A DNA stretch of 64,000 bases from Sphingobium phenoxybenzoativorans (GCF_001757355.1 NZ_MINO01000012.1:1-64000); one strand, 5' to 3'. Shown: positions 28,579 through 38,565, counted from the first letter of the stretch. Numbers and translations: made by a program. Notes: a model not told the origin generated them from the sequence alone.

Positions 28579-28887
28579 ATGCGTACTCTCATACTTTCCC
28601 TCGCTGCCGCCGCGGTTGCGATCCCCGCGACCTTTGTGCTGCCCACCGACCAGGCGGAGGCGCGCCGGCATCGCGACTATGAATATCGCGAATGGCGCGG
28701 CCGCGACGGCCGCCAATATTGCCGCAAGTCCGACGGCACCACCGGCCTGATCATCGGCGGCGTCGGCGGCGCTCTGGCCGGCCGCGCCATCGATACGGAT
28801 GGCAACCGCACCACCGGTACCGTGCTTGGCGCGGCCGCAGGTGCGCTGCTCGGCAAGGAAATCGACAGCAAGCGTCGCTGCCGCTAA
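28579..28887 (+). CDS. Exported glycine-zipper 2TM protein
   Basis: A 102-residue exported protein: signal peptide to about residue 27 (ending QAEA), a basic/aromatic stretch HRDYEYREWRGRDGRQYC, then a glycine-zipper (GLIIGGVGGALAGRAI, GTVLGAAAGALLGKEI) of the Rick_17kDa/2TM type found in outer-membrane-associated antigens. A strong ribosome site AGGAAGGAG precedes the ATG. It is closed by a strong terminator shared with the convergent gene. Confidence 0.88.
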   Translation: MRTLILSLAAAAVAIPATFVLPTDQAEARRHRDYEYREWRGRDGRQYCRKSDGTTGLIIGGVGGALAGRAIDTDGNRTTGTVLGAAAGALLGKEIDSKRRCR

Positions 28888-28903
28888 AAGGCCGATCATG
28901 ACG

Positions 28904-28941
28904 AAAAAGGGGCGATCCAGATGCTGGATCGCCCCTTTTTT
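28904..28941. terminator. Bidirectional terminator
   Basis: AAAAAGGGGCGATCCAG pairs with CTGGATCGCCCCTTTTTT around a very short loop, flanked by A on the left and T on the right, so it can end both the gene at 28579 and the convergent gene at 28973. Confidence 0.92.
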
Positions 28942-28972
28942 CATCACTGCCGGCTGAACCGGCGCGATCTGA

Positions 28973-29257
28973 TCAGTTGGCTGCGCCGCGCGCTTCCTCA
29001 ACATTGAAAGCAACCGACTGGCCGCCGGAAATGCCCGAAACCTTGCCGTCACGAACGCGCAGGTTGAAAGCAGTGGCGCCAGGGTAGCGGGTGCCGGAAA
29101 TGGTCTGCTTGCCGTCCTTGCTGTCCTTCACCTGGTATACATAGGTATAGCCTTCGTGAACGAAGCGGGACTTGGCGGCGTCTTCGGCAATTGCCGGAGC
29201 AGCCAGGGAAACGGAACCGGCAACACCGGCGATAACAATCTTGGACAGCATTCGCAT
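28973..29257 (-). CDS. Small exported protein, unknown function
   Basis: A 94-residue secreted protein: a signal peptide with VIAGVAGSVSLAAPAIAED (cut near residue 24) and a small, probably beta-rich mature part with YTYVYQVKDSKDGKQTISG and FNLRVRDGKVSGISGGQ. No Cys and no membrane segment. AAGGAGTAAACCT gives a strong ribosome site. Similar short periplasmic proteins are common in sphingomonads; I do not recognise a named family. Confidence 0.75.
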   Translation of the reverse strand: MRMLSKIVIAGVAGSVSLAAPAIAEDAAKSRFVHEGYTYVYQVKDSKDGKQTISGTRYPGATAFNLRVRDGKVSGISGGQSVAFNVEEARGAAN

Positions 29258-29407
29258 AGGTTTACTCCTTTGGAATGCCGATCAAACACCTCTGTCTTTT
29301 CTTTCGAGGCCCGACTTATTGTGCAATGCAATGTCGCGGCAATCGCAAAAACCGTTCGAACGATTGCACGCTGCGCAATCGTCACGCTTCCGTTACGGAA
29401 ACCGGCG

Positions 29408-29815
29408 TCATCTGTTTGATAATGCCAGGATATGGCGGAATTCCGCCTCGCTGACCGGGGACACCGACAGACGGGACTGACGCAGCATTGCCATATCGGC
29501 AAGCTTCGGATCAGCCTTCATGGCCTTGAGCGTCACCGGTTTCGCCAATTTATCCCGCGCCGCGACATGAACCGCGATCCATTTTCCACTGTCGTCGGTG
29601 CTGTCGGGCGCGGCTTCTTCCACGATCTCCATGACGCCCACCGCCTCAAGCCCGATATTGCTGTGATAGAAGAAGGACAGGTCGCCCTTCTTCATCGCCT
29701 TCATATTAAGCTGCGCTTGATGGTTGCGGACGCCATCCCATTCCGCCTTGCCCTTCTTGACGAGATCGTCCCAGGAAAAAACGTCCGGTTCCGATTTCAT
29801 CAGCCAATAGTGCAT
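29408..29815 (-). CDS. EVE-domain protein
   Basis: A 135-residue protein of the EVE (PUA-like) fold: YWLMKSEPDVFSWDDLVK, WDGVRNHQAQLNMKAMKKGD, SFFYHSNIGLEAVG, then LRQSRLSVSPVSEAEF. EVE domains resemble the YTH fold and are thought to bind modified DNA or RNA bases; many occur as single small proteins next to repair genes. A start three codons earlier (29824) is possible. No helicase or restriction partner adjoins it here. Confidence 0.92.
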   Translation of the reverse strand: MHYWLMKSEPDVFSWDDLVKKGKAEWDGVRNHQAQLNMKAMKKGDLSFFYHSNIGLEAVGVMEIVEEAAPDSTDDSGKWIAVHVAARDKLAKPVTLKAMKADPKLADMAMLRQSRLSVSPVSEAEFRHILALSNR

Positions 29816-29934
29816 GTGGGCCATCCTGCATTGGGGTCTGCCCGGCCAATAGCGGGGCGAAGCGCGCTTGTCCAAGATGACATCCGCATGCCGCGCCGTT
29901 AGAATGCTGAGATCAGACCAAGGAGATATAACCG

Positions 29935-30879
29935 GTGCCGCAGTCCATTCTGGACACCATGCCCACGCTTTCGATGGCGAACAGCGGCAAGGCGGATTTC
30001 GCCCAGGCGCTTGGCGAATCCTTTCATCGCTTCGGCTTTGCGATGGTGCGCGACCATGGCATGGACCGGGCGCTGATTGCGGACGGGTGGGAGAAGGCCG
30101 AGGCCTTTTTCGCACTGCCGGAGGCCGCCAAGCAGACCTATAACGCCGCCGCCAATGGCGGGCAGCGCGGCTATACGGCTTTCGGCACGGAAATCGCCAA
30201 GGATGCGACCGAGAATGATCTGAAGGAGTTTTGGCATGTCGGCCGCGACCTGCCAGCCGGCGATCCGCTGGCTGCGACTATGCCGCCCAATGTCTGGCCG
30301 CAGGAGATAGCGGGATTTCAGGATAGCTTTACCCGGCTCTATGCGGAGTTCGACCGGGTAGGCGGCCTGCTGCTTTCAGCAATCGCGCTTTATCTCGGCC
30401 TTCCGGAGAACTGGTTCGCCGAGCCGGTGCATAACGGCAACAGCATCCTGCGCCTGCTCCACTACCCGCCGGTGTCCGCCGACGCGCCTGGCGTGCGCGC
30501 CGGGGCGCATGAAGACATCAACCTGATCACCCTGCTGCTCGGCGCGGAGGAAGGCGGGCTGCAACTGCTGACTCGCGATGGGGAATGGCTGCCGGTCAAT
30601 CCGCCGGAGGGCGCACTGGTGATCAATGTCGGCGACATGCTGCAACGGCTGACCAACCATATGCTGCCGTCCACCAGCCATCGCGTTGTGAACCCGCCGC
30701 CGGATCGGCGCGGCTTTTCCCGCTATTCCATGCCCTTCTTCCTGCACCTGCGCCCGGACTTCATCATCGACGCGTTGCCGCAGTGCGTCAGCGCGGACAA
30801 TCCGCGCCGCGACCCGCCGATCAGCGCGCATGACTATCTGCGCCAGCGGCTGATGGAGATCGGCCTCATCAAGACCTGA
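29935..30879 (+). CDS. 2OG-Fe(II) oxygenase, isopenicillin N synthase-like family
   Basis: A 314-residue enzyme of the isopenicillin-N-synthase/2-oxoglutarate dioxygenase group. The N-terminal DIOX region has FHRFGFAMVRDHGM; the iron ligands are His192 and Asp194 (AHEDINLITLL) and the distal His249 (TSHRVV), and a downstream Arg with SRYS fits 2-oxoglutarate binding. The GTG start at 29935 lies 9 bases after AAGGAG. The substrate is not known; bacterial members act on varied small molecules. It is divergent from the EVE gene and convergent with folB. Confidence 0.9.
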   Translation: MPQSILDTMPTLSMANSGKADFAQALGESFHRFGFAMVRDHGMDRALIADGWEKAEAFFALPEAAKQTYNAAANGGQRGYTAFGTEIAKDATENDLKEFWHVGRDLPAGDPLAATMPPNVWPQEIAGFQDSFTRLYAEFDRVGGLLLSAIALYLGLPENWFAEPVHNGNSILRLLHYPPVSADAPGVRAGAHEDINLITLLLGAEEGGLQLLTRDGEWLPVNPPEGALVINVGDMLQRLTNHMLPSTSHRVVNPPPDRRGFSRYSMPFFLHLRPDFIIDALPQCVSADNPRRDPPISAHDYLRQRLMEIGLIKT

Positions 30880-30911
30880 GCGCCCGGACATTCGAAGCTC
30901 GTTGGCCGCGG

Positions 30912-31295
30912 TTATTTCCGGCGGCGCGACATGGTGATGCCGATATTCTCGCCCCGTTCGCTCAGTGCCAGTTTCACGATCTTCACTTCGACCTGATCGA
31001 CCTTGTCGTCCTGCAGAAAAACCGTGTCGATGATATGTTCGGCCACTGCCTCGATCAGCGTGAAATGCCGGTCGGAGGGAATCGCGGCAGTCGCCGCATG
31101 TTTCAGGTCCATGTAATTTTTCGACGCGCGCAACGGCGCTTCGGGATCATAGCGATCCGCCATCTTAAGCCGCGCCCTGATGGAGATGCGCAACGGCTGC
31201 GGAAGATGGGTCTCCTCCGAATAGATGCCGGTAAGCACGTTGACGTCGAGATTCTCGACCTCAAGGATCAGATAGTCTTCGTTCTGCAATTCCAT
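30912..31295 (-). CDS. folB: Dihydroneopterin aldolase-like protein
   Basis: A 127-residue protein of the FolB/dihydroneopterin aldolase family (T-fold): LILEVENLDVNVLTGIYSEE, a middle KNYMDLKHAATAAI, then FTLIEAVAEHII with the Glu of the active site, and VEVKIVKLAL. It forms 6-hydroxymethyl-dihydropterin for folate synthesis in characterised members. The C-terminus ends with MSRRRK. No other folate gene adjoins it, so it may be a divergent paralogue; symbol by family. Confidence 0.8.
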   Translation of the reverse strand: MELQNEDYLILEVENLDVNVLTGIYSEETHLPQPLRISIRARLKMADRYDPEAPLRASKNYMDLKHAATAAIPSDRHFTLIEAVAEHIIDTVFLQDDKVDQVEVKIVKLALSERGENIGITMSRRRK

Positions 31296-31398
31296 GATGC
31301 CATGCCCGTTGGGGGAGGCGCACGCCGACCCGTTTGTTTTTACTTTTCATTTGAACGTGGGGCGCTAAAGCCCCGCGCTTCGGGGCGCTCATGCCCCT

Positions 31399-31938
31399 TT
31401 GCACACGGAACAGCAAGACTTGGCAACGATTCTCCCTCTCCAGTCCCAGACGACGATCGCGATCGAGCAATTGCTCGACGCAGCCTTCGGCACGGACCGG
31501 CGAGGCCGAACCGCCTATGCCATTCGCAACGGCATGGAATGGCTGCCCGAACTGTCTTTCGCGGCGCTGGACGAAGCCGGAGCGCTGGTGGGCACATTGC
31601 AAAGCTGGCCCGTGTCGCTGCGCAGGCCCGACGGGAGCAGCGACCCGCTGATCATGGTCGGCCCGGTGGCTGTCGTGCCGGAGCGGCAGGGCGGCGGATA
31701 TGGCCGCGCGCTGATGGACAAGGTGGTGGCCGAGGCGCGCGCGTTGCGCAGCGCGCCGCTGATGATGATCGGCGATCCAGAATATTATGGCCGGTTTTGG
31801 GGTTTTTCGGCCGATTCGACGGGCGTCTGGGCCGTGCCTGGCCCGGTTGAGCGGCGGCGGCTGCTGGCGCTTTCCGTGGACGGCGGGCCTGTTCCGAACG
31901 AAGGATTGCTGGGTCCACGGCAGAAGGTCGCGGCCTGA
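31399..31938 (+). CDS. GNAT N-acetyltransferase (YhbS-like)
   Basis: A protein of about 179 residues with a GNAT fold: TIAIEQLLDAAFG, LVGTLQSWPV, then the acetyl-CoA loop VVPERQGGGYGRALM (Q/RxxGxG/A pattern) and MMIGDPEYYGRFWGFS. YhbS-type enzymes acetylate small molecules or proteins; the substrate is unknown. No ATG gives the right frame: TTG at 31399 is used here, and TTG at 31420 is an alternative, so the N-terminus is uncertain. A GC hairpin at about 31360-31395 precedes it. Confidence 0.8.
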   Translation: MHTEQQDLATILPLQSQTTIAIEQLLDAAFGTDRRGRTAYAIRNGMEWLPELSFAALDEAGALVGTLQSWPVSLRRPDGSSDPLIMVGPVAVVPERQGGGYGRALMDKVVAEARALRSAPLMMIGDPEYYGRFWGFSADSTGVWAVPGPVERRRLLALSVDGGPVPNEGLLGPRQKVAA

Positions 31939-31998
31939 ACCTTCGCGTCACCGCTATTCCCTTTTGCGTTCGCGCGCCGGGCACCCTATCTCGGCCCT

Positions 31999-32565
31999 AT
32001 GCCGATGGATGCTCCCCCTGACCTGGCGACGCTTTCCCTGAGTGATATCGCGCGCCTGTTGCAGGAAAAGAAATTGCCCCCGGTGGAGCAATGGAATCCG
32101 GACCATTGTGGCGACAGCGAAATGCGGATCGCGCGCGACGGCACCTGGTTTCATCAGGGATCGCCGATCGGGCGGGAGGCGATGGTCCGCCTGTTCTCCA
32201 CCATATTGCGGCGCGAATCCGACGGATCGTTCGTACTGGTCACACCAGTCGAAAAACTTTCCATTACGGTGGAGGACGCGCCGTTCGTTGCTGTCGAAGT
32301 GAAGATAGAAGGCGAAGGAAATACGACCGATCTGGCATTTCGCCTGAACACCGGCGACATCGTGGTAGCCGGACGGGACAATCCCATCACGATAAGGCAG
32401 GGCGCGGACGGTCCCCACCCCTATCTGGCGGTGCGCGGCGGGCTGGAGGCGTTGATCGCGCGCAGCGTCTATTATGAACTGGCCAATATCGCGCTGGACG
32501 AGGCAGGTGAAACACCCGGCATCTGGAGCGGGGGCGTGTTTTTCCCGCTAGAGGGCAGCGCATGA
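31999..32565 (+). CDS. DUF1285 protein
   Basis: A 188-residue soluble protein of the DUF1285 family, recognised by LPPVEQWNPDHCGDSEMRIARDGTWFHQGSPIGRE and VEVKIEGEGNTTDLAFRLNTGDIV. Its function is not known, though the fold is often compared to small ligand-binding domains. It overlaps the Nudix gene by 4 bp (ATGA), and Nudix then overlaps cca, so the three form one coupled operon. Confidence 0.92.
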   Translation: MPMDAPPDLATLSLSDIARLLQEKKLPPVEQWNPDHCGDSEMRIARDGTWFHQGSPIGREAMVRLFSTILRRESDGSFVLVTPVEKLSITVEDAPFVAVEVKIEGEGNTTDLAFRLNTGDIVVAGRDNPITIRQGADGPHPYLAVRGGLEALIARSVYYELANIALDEAGETPGIWSGGVFFPLEGSA

Positions 32566-33176
32566 CGCTGGCCGACCGGTTGCGTTTCCAGTTGAAGGAA
32601 GGGCATGCGCATGAAGCGATGCTGGTCCCGGCGGAAGTGCGCGACCCGCGCATCGTCGGAGACATAGCCCTTTCCCCGGCGGCCGTCCTGGTGGCGATCA
32701 CCGACCGGCCGGAACCCGGCCTGATTCTGACCCAAAGGTCAGCCGCCCTGCGCAAACATCCGGGCCAGATCGCTTTCCCCGGCGGCCGCGTGGACCAGAG
32801 CGACGCGGGTGAGATCGCCGCCGCCCTGCGGGAAGCGGAAGAGGAAATCGCCCTGCCCCGCGATGCGGTCGACATTATCGGCGTATCCGACCGCTATCAT
32901 ACCTTCACCGGCTTCGACATTGTGCCTGTCCTGGGCGTGGTGCCGCCCGACCTTCCGCTCATCGCCCAGCCGGAGGAAGTGGATAGCTGGTTCGAACTCC
33001 CTCTGGCCTATGCGCTCGACCCGGTGAACCGGATGCGCAGAACCATGGAGTTTCAGGGCACGGCGCGCTCCTATTATGAGATCATGTGGGAGGATCGCCG
33101 CATCTGGGGCGTGACTGCCGCCATCCTCGCCAATCTTTCCAAACGCCTTGGCTATGACCGCGCAGACGCTGCCTGA
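32562..33176 (+). CDS. CoA pyrophosphatase, Nudix family
   Basis: A 204-residue Nudix hydrolase of the NudL/CoA-diphosphatase subgroup. The Nudix box GGRVDQSDAGEIAAALREAEEEI is complete, preceded by LTQRSAALRKHPGQIAFPGG, the UPF0035-type signature for CoA diphosphatases. It probably cleaves CoA or related dinucleotide substrates. It is translationally coupled at both ends, to DUF1285 (4 bp) and cca (23 bp). Confidence 0.92.
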   Translation: MTLADRLRFQLKEGHAHEAMLVPAEVRDPRIVGDIALSPAAVLVAITDRPEPGLILTQRSAALRKHPGQIAFPGGRVDQSDAGEIAAALREAEEEIALPRDAVDIIGVSDRYHTFTGFDIVPVLGVVPPDLPLIAQPEEVDSWFELPLAYALDPVNRMRRTMEFQGTARSYYEIMWEDRRIWGVTAAILANLSKRLGYDRADAA

Positions 33177-34371
33177 CGCGCCGTGGCGGCATCGGCCGGG
33201 CCTGGACCGGCTGCTGGATGCGCTGGGCGCGCCCGGCGGCGATGCGCGATTTGTCGGCGGCGCCGTGCGCGACACGCTGCTGGGGCTGCCGGTCGAGGAT
33301 ATCGACATCGCCACCATTCATGTGCCGGACGAGATCGTCCGCCGTGTGAAGGCGGCTGGGATAAAGGCGGTTCCCACGGGCATTGCACATGGGACAGTGA
33401 CGGCAGTGATCGAGGGCAGGCCGGCCGAAGTCACCACCCTGCGCCGGGACGTATCCACCGACGGGCGGCGCGCCACCGTCGCCTTCACCACCGAATGGCG
33501 CGAGGACGCCGCCCGGCGGGACTTCACGATCAATGCGCTCTATGCTGATCCGGCGACCGGGGAGATCACTGATTTTTTCGGCGGGGTCGCTGATCTGGCC
33601 GCGCGCCACGTGCGCTTTATCGGCAAGGCGGAGGACCGGATCGCAGAGGATCATTTGCGTATCCTGCGCTTTTTCCGTTTCCTGGCGCGGTTCGGCGGCG
33701 GTGAGCCGGACCGGGAAGCCTATGCGGCATGCGTAGCGCAGGCGAACAGCCTGATGGCCCTCTCGCGGGAACGTATTGCGGACGAGCTGTTGAAATTGCT
33801 GGCAACCGCTGACCCTGCGCCAGTGGTCAGACTTATGGTTGATGGCGGCATATTGACGCCGATCCTGCCGGAAATCACCGAACCAGGAGTCACGCGTCTG
33901 GCCGATATGGTGCAGCGGGAGAAGCTGGCAGGCGTGGAGGGCGCAGCGCTGCGGAGGCTCTGCGCATTGCTGCCCCAGGATGCGGCGACGGGCGAAGCGG
34001 TGGCGGCCCGGCTGAAACTGTCCAACCGCGCGCGCAAGCGGATCGCGCTGGCGCTCGGCCCGGCTGTGGAAGGCGCGCGCTCGGTGGAGGCGCTGGCCTA
34101 CCGCATTGGAACAGAAGGCGCGATCGATCGGCTTTTGCTCGACAGGTCAATCGGTGTGGAAAGCGTCACTCCTCTGATAGACTGGCAACCGCCAGTGCTG
34201 GGCGTCACCGGCGGACGGCTCATCGCCGGAGGATTGACGGCAGGGCCGGACATTGCGGCCGCCCTGAAGGCGGTGGAAGATCAATGGGTGGCGGAGGGCT
34301 TTCCCGGCGAGACGCGGGTCGGCGAGATCGTCGATCAGATCGTTTCGAAGTTCCAGCGCGCGCGCCAGTAA
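33154..34371 (+). CDS. cca: CCA tRNA nucleotidyltransferase
   Basis: A 405-residue class II nucleotidyltransferase that adds or repairs the 3' CCA of tRNA. Motifs: RFVGGAVRDTLLG, DIDIAT as metal-binding DxD, RRDFTINALYADP, and FIGKAEDRIAEDHLRILRFFRFLARF. The downstream helical body is normal for the alphaproteobacterial short form without an HD domain. The ATG at 33154 is preferred over TTG at 33148. Its 3' end overlaps the convergent GGDEF/EAL gene by 37 bp. Confidence 0.95.
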   Translation: MTAQTLPDAPWRHRPGLDRLLDALGAPGGDARFVGGAVRDTLLGLPVEDIDIATIHVPDEIVRRVKAAGIKAVPTGIAHGTVTAVIEGRPAEVTTLRRDVSTDGRRATVAFTTEWREDAARRDFTINALYADPATGEITDFFGGVADLAARHVRFIGKAEDRIAEDHLRILRFFRFLARFGGGEPDREAYAACVAQANSLMALSRERIADELLKLLATADPAPVVRLMVDGGILTPILPEITEPGVTRLADMVQREKLAGVEGAALRRLCALLPQDAATGEAVAARLKLSNRARKRIALALGPAVEGARSVEALAYRIGTEGAIDRLLLDRSIGVESVTPLIDWQPPVLGVTGGRLIAGGLTAGPDIAAALKAVEDQWVAEGFPGETRVGEIVDQIVSKFQRARQ

Positions 34372-36143
34372 TCAAAGGCTTCCTGTTCCGGCATCGCCTG
34401 CGCGAAATAATAGCCCTGCCCCTGCCAGCAGCGCAGCTTCTGCAACGTCTGGGCAAGCGCCTGGGTCTCTATGCCTTCAGCCGTCACGTTGAGGTCAAGC
34501 GAGTCGGCAAGGGACAGGACAGCGCGGACAATGGCGTCCTTGTCCCGGTCCATCAGCATGCCGGACACGAAGCTACGGTCGATCTTCAGCGAATCGATCG
34601 GCAGGCTCTGCAGGCTGGCGAGGTTGGAAAAGCCGGTGCCGAAATCATCCATCGCGATGGAAACGTCCAGGCCCTTCAACGCGCCCAGAACATGGCGCGC
34701 CTTTTCAGGGTCGGCGACGATGGCGCTTTCGGTCAGCTCGATCGTCAGGCGCTTCCCTGAAATGCCGCCGAAACGCAGGGCCTCCTCGACAATCGAAGGC
34801 ACATCGTCACGCGCCATCTGGATCGCCGACAGGTTGACGTTCACGCCAACGGGCAGCGCTTCGCCATGCATCAGGTCCCAGCGCGCCAGCGTCTGGATCG
34901 CTTCATAGAGCGCCCAGCGGCCGAGCGGCACAATCAGGCCCGATTCCTCCGCAACAGGGATGAATTCGGTCGGCATGACCTCACCCAGTTCCGGGTCGAT
35001 CCAGCGCGCCAGCGCCTCGAAGCCCGTAACCTCTCCGGTCCGCAGATGGACAAGCGGCTGGAACGCCAGCGTCAGGCCGCCATTGGCCAAGGCTTCGCGC
35101 AGGCGGCTTTCCATCTTGAAGCGATGATGCGCTTCCTTGAGCGCACCGACGCGATAGATTTCCAGCTTGCCTGTGCGCTTGGCGACCTTCACCGAGGATT
35201 GCGCCTGCCGGACGATATCGTCCGGGTCGTCGCCCAGCGTATTGGACAGCGAACAGCCGATGGCGCAATCGACGCCGATTTGCAGGTTTGAGAGACGGAT
35301 CGGCGAGGACAGGCTGTCATTGATCCGCTGGACGATATGCAGGGCGTCGGACAACCCATTGTTCAGGCGCGCGAACACCGCAAATTCATTGCCGCCGATC
35401 CGGGCGAGCACATCGCCCTGACGCAGGCTGGATTTCAGCCGCTTCGCCACGGTGATGATCAGCTCGTCCCCGGCGAGCGCGCCAAGCGATTCGTTGATGC
35501 GGCTGAACCTCACCAGATCGATGGCGAGCACGGCATAGCCGCATTCGGACGGCCAATGGCCATTGGCGAGCCGGTCATCGATTTCCTCACCAAAACCTGT
35601 GCGGTTGGGCAATGCGGTCAGGCTGTCGGACAGGAGCTCGCGGCGCAGGTTGCGTTCGGTCTGGCGTTCGCTGCTCCGGTCGATGGCAGTGAACAGCAGG
35701 CGGTTGGGGCTGGGCAGGCGCCCCACCGTGCAGGCGAAAAATTCCGGACCAAGCTTTCCATCACGGCGGATTTCGAAGCTGTCCGACTTGCCTTTCGAAG
35801 CGTGAAATTCCGCGATTCGCTCGACCCATTTGGTTTCCGCGCCGAACAGGTCCGCCCCCCCGGATTGCTTGAATGCGGGAAAGGCCGTCAGCAGCAGGTC
35901 GTTGGCTTGCTCAACGGTCGGAACCTCGCCATCCATGCGCAAAATGGCGGCTGCCTGCGGCAAAGCATCGAGCCAATCGGCGCAGGGAGAGGCGCATGCC
36001 CGGTCCATCGGCGAATCGAAAGGAGCGGCGTCAAAGTCCGCACTTTCCCCTGTCCATGTTCGCACCGGCATGCCGTCCATGCGCACTAGATACGGCACGA
36101 TGGTAAATTTTTGTAAAAACAAAGATATGGTCAGTGCGATCAT
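34335..36143 (-). CDS. GGDEF/EAL protein, probably an active c-di-GMP phosphodiesterase
   Basis: A protein of about 602 residues. Layout: a sensory PAS-like region (about 60-175), a GGDEF domain (about 185-335) and an EAL domain (about 350-600). The cyclase signature reads GGNEF, so synthesis is doubtful. The EAL site looks complete: GFEALARW, NVNLSAIQ, IELTESAI, DDFGTGFSNLASL and LKIDRSFV. The likely role is c-di-GMP breakdown, perhaps tuned by GTP binding to the degenerate GGDEF. The start is uncertain; a later ATG at 36080 also fits. parC ends 17 bases before its start on the same strand. Confidence 0.9.
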   Translation of the reverse strand: MIALTISLFLQKFTIVPYLVRMDGMPVRTWTGESADFDAAPFDSPMDRACASPCADWLDALPQAAAILRMDGEVPTVEQANDLLLTAFPAFKQSGGADLFGAETKWVERIAEFHASKGKSDSFEIRRDGKLGPEFFACTVGRLPSPNRLLFTAIDRSSERQTERNLRRELLSDSLTALPNRTGFGEEIDDRLANGHWPSECGYAVLAIDLVRFSRINESLGALAGDELIITVAKRLKSSLRQGDVLARIGGNEFAVFARLNNGLSDALHIVQRINDSLSSPIRLSNLQIGVDCAIGCSLSNTLGDDPDDIVRQAQSSVKVAKRTGKLEIYRVGALKEAHHRFKMESRLREALANGGLTLAFQPLVHLRTGEVTGFEALARWIDPELGEVMPTEFIPVAEESGLIVPLGRWALYEAIQTLARWDLMHGEALPVGVNVNLSAIQMARDDVPSIVEEALRFGGISGKRLTIELTESAIVADPEKARHVLGALKGLDVSIAMDDFGTGFSNLASLQSLPIDSLKIDRSFVSGMLMDRDKDAIVRAVLSLADSLDLNVTAEGIETQALAQTLQKLRCWQGQGYYFAQAMPEQEAFDYWRARWNFETI

Positions 36144-36160
36144 CGCACCGCCGCGCTTTG

Positions 36161-38458
36161 TCAGCCGAAACGGTTATCCCTGGGGAAGCCATTGGGCGGC
36201 ATGCGGCCCGCAGCACCGCGGGTCACGCGCCACGGAACCATGTCCGCCTCTGTCCGGGTCCGGCCGCTTTCGCCGCCCATCGCCCAGCTCAGGCCGTCCT
36301 CCATCCGGAATGTGATGGCGTCGGATAGACCGCCGTCCCGGTAGCGCTGAAGCTGAACCCCCTGCCCGCGCGCCATTTCGGGCAGTTCAGAAATGCGGAA
36401 TACCAGCAGTTTGCGGTTGTCGCCGATAACGGCCACGCTGTCCGCCTCCGCCACGACAGGCCGGACGATGCGCAATTTCGCGCCCGCACGGACGTTGACG
36501 ACCTGACGCCCCTTGCGGGTTTCAGCGATGATCTCATCCATCGACGCCAGGAAACCGCGTCCATCGGAAGCAGCCAGCAGCAATTTGCCCCCGGATTTCG
36601 CCGGGAACAGCGTCACAATCTCGGTCGCATTGTCGAGGTCGATCATCAGCCGCACCGGCTCGCCAAAGCCCCGGCCGCCTGGCAGCTTGTCCGCGCCCAG
36701 CGTGTAGAAGCGGCCATCCGACCCGGCCAGCAACAGCTTGTCGGTCGTCTGCGCGTGAAAGGCATGGGCCGGGCCGTCGCCTTCCTTGAATTTCAGCGTG
36801 TCGGCGGCGGCGAGGTCGCGATGGCCACTCATCGCCCGTATCCAGCCGCGCTGGGACAGGATGACGGTGATTGGCTCCTTCTCGATAAAGGCCTCGATCG
36901 GGATCAGCTTGGCGGGGCCGGCCTCCTGCACCAGCGAACGGCGGCGGCCCTGCTCCGTTTCCGGCGCGTAGCGTTTGCGCAGTTCGGCAAGGTCGCGCTT
37001 CAGCCGGGTGCGCTGGCGGGCCGGGCTTTCGACCAGCTTCTGCAGCTCCTCGCGCTCCTTGACTAGCTCGGCATGCTCCTTGCGAAGCTCCATCTCCTCC
37101 AGTTTGCGCAAGGAGCGCAGGCGCATGTTGAGGATCGCCTCAGCCTGACGGTCCGTGAGCTGGAACTCCTCCATCATCACCGCCTTCGGTTCATCCTCGG
37201 TGCGGATGATCTCGATCACGCGATCAAGGTTGAGGAAGGCGATGATATAGCCGTCGAGCAGTTCGAGGCGGGCGGCGATCTTGTCCAGCCGGTGATTGGC
37301 GCGGCGGACCAGCACATCAATCTGATGCGCCAGCCATTCGGTCAGCACCTGCTTCAGCCCCATGACGCGCGGCGTATGCGTGGCGTCGAGGACATTGAGA
37401 TTGAGGCCGAAGCGATTTTCCAGATCGCTCATCCGGAACAGGCTGTCCATCAGCACGTCGGGATCAACCGCGCGGGTGCGCGGTTCGATGACGATGCGGA
37501 TTTCGGCGTCGGACTCGTCCCGGACGTCGGCGAGGATCGGCAGCTTCTTGTCGTTGATCAGCGCGGCGATCTGCTCGATCAGTTTCGACTTGGGGACCTG
37601 GAACGGAATCTCGGTGACGATCGCCACCCAGGTTCCCCGGCTGCCTTCCTCCTTGTGCCATCGCGCGCGCACGCGGAAGGATCCGCGGCCGGTGGCATAG
37701 GCTTCGGAGAAGATGGCGGGACCGTCGACCAGCACGCCGCCGGTCGGGAAGTCCGGCCCCTGTACGATCTCCATAAGCTGAGCATGTTCGGCCGCTGGAT
37801 TGTCGATCAGCAGCACGGCCGCGTCGATCAGTTCGGCGACATTATGCGGCGGGATGCTGGTCGCCATGCCGACGGCGATGCCGGACGCGCCATTGGCGAG
37901 GAGGTTGGGGAACAGGCCGGGGAAAATCTCCGGCTCCTCATCCTCTCCATTATAGGTCGGGCGATAGTCGGTCGCGCCTTCGTCCAGACCCTGCATCAGG
38001 TCCGACGCCGCCTGGGTCAGCCGCGCCTCCGTATAGCGCATGGCCGCGGCATTATCGCCGTCGATATTGCCGAAATTCCCCTGCCCCTCGACAAGGGGTG
38101 TCCGGAGCGAGAAGTCCTGCGCCAGACGGACCATGGCGTCATAAACGGAGGCATCGCCATGCGGATGGTATTTACCGATGACGTCGCCGACGACGCGGGC
38201 GCATTTCTTGTATGCGGTGGTGTTGCGCGCCGGGGCCGCCGCCGCCGTGCCCGCCGCCGCATCCGCATTGCTGGGCTCCAGCTTCAGAAGGCGCATTGCC
38301 CACAGCAGGCGGCGATGAACAGGCTTCAGCCCGTCGCGAAGATCCGGCAGCGAACGGGCCGTGATCGTCGAGAGGGCATAGACAAGATAGCGTTCGGACA
38401 GCGCAGCGTCGAAGGGATGGTCTTTGATGCTGTCGAAGGGATCGCGAAAGTCGGTCAT
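36161..38458 (-). CDS. parC: DNA topoisomerase IV subunit A
   Basis: A 765-residue type IIA topoisomerase subunit that decatenates daughter chromosomes with ParE. It begins [37 protein letters not shown]; the catalytic tyrosine lies in [12 protein letters not shown]. The quinolone-determining region reads [17 protein letters not shown]. The C-terminal half shows the beta-pinwheel blades. The start at 38458 gives the family N-terminus. The shorter, TopoIV-type tail separates it from GyrA. Confidence 0.94.
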   Translation of the reverse strand: MTDFRDPFDSIKDHPFDAALSERYLVYALSTITARSLPDLRDGLKPVHRRLLWAMRLLKLEPSNADAAAGTAAAAPARNTTAYKKCARVVGDVIGKYHPHGDASVYDAMVRLAQDFSLRTPLVEGQGNFGNIDGDNAAAMRYTEARLTQAASDLMQGLDEGATDYRPTYNGEDEEPEIFPGLFPNLLANGASGIAVGMATSIPPHNVAELIDAAVLLIDNPAAEHAQLMEIVQGPDFPTGGVLVDGPAIFSEAYATGRGSFRVRARWHKEEGSRGTWVAIVTEIPFQVPKSKLIEQIAALINDKKLPILADVRDESDAEIRIVIEPRTRAVDPDVLMDSLFRMSDLENRFGLNLNVLDATHTPRVMGLKQVLTEWLAHQIDVLVRRANHRLDKIAARLELLDGYIIAFLNLDRVIEIIRTEDEPKAVMMEEFQLTDRQAEAILNMRLRSLRKLEEMELRKEHAELVKEREELQKLVESPARQRTRLKRDLAELRKRYAPETEQGRRRSLVQEAGPAKLIPIEAFIEKEPITVILSQRGWIRAMSGHRDLAAADTLKFKEGDGPAHAFHAQTTDKLLLAGSDGRFYTLGADKLPGGRGFGEPVRLMIDLDNATEIVTLFPAKSGGKLLLAASDGRGFLASMDEIIAETRKGRQVVNVRAGAKLRIVRPVVAEADSVAVIGDNRKLLVFRISELPEMARGQGVQLQRYRDGGLSDAITFRMEDGLSWAMGGESGRTRTEADMVPWRVTRGAAGRMPPNGFPRDNRFG

Positions 38459-38565
38459 CGTTAACCGCGATAGCAGGGGTTTTGGCGGGAGGCGAGAGTG
38501 CAAAGGCGAAGGGGAATGCGAGGGTATATTGCATAGGCGACAACTGTATTATATAAATAATACAC

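Noticed and set aside
37073-38464. 463-residue plus-strand frame opposite parC
   Set aside because: Complement of a certain housekeeping gene; no domain.
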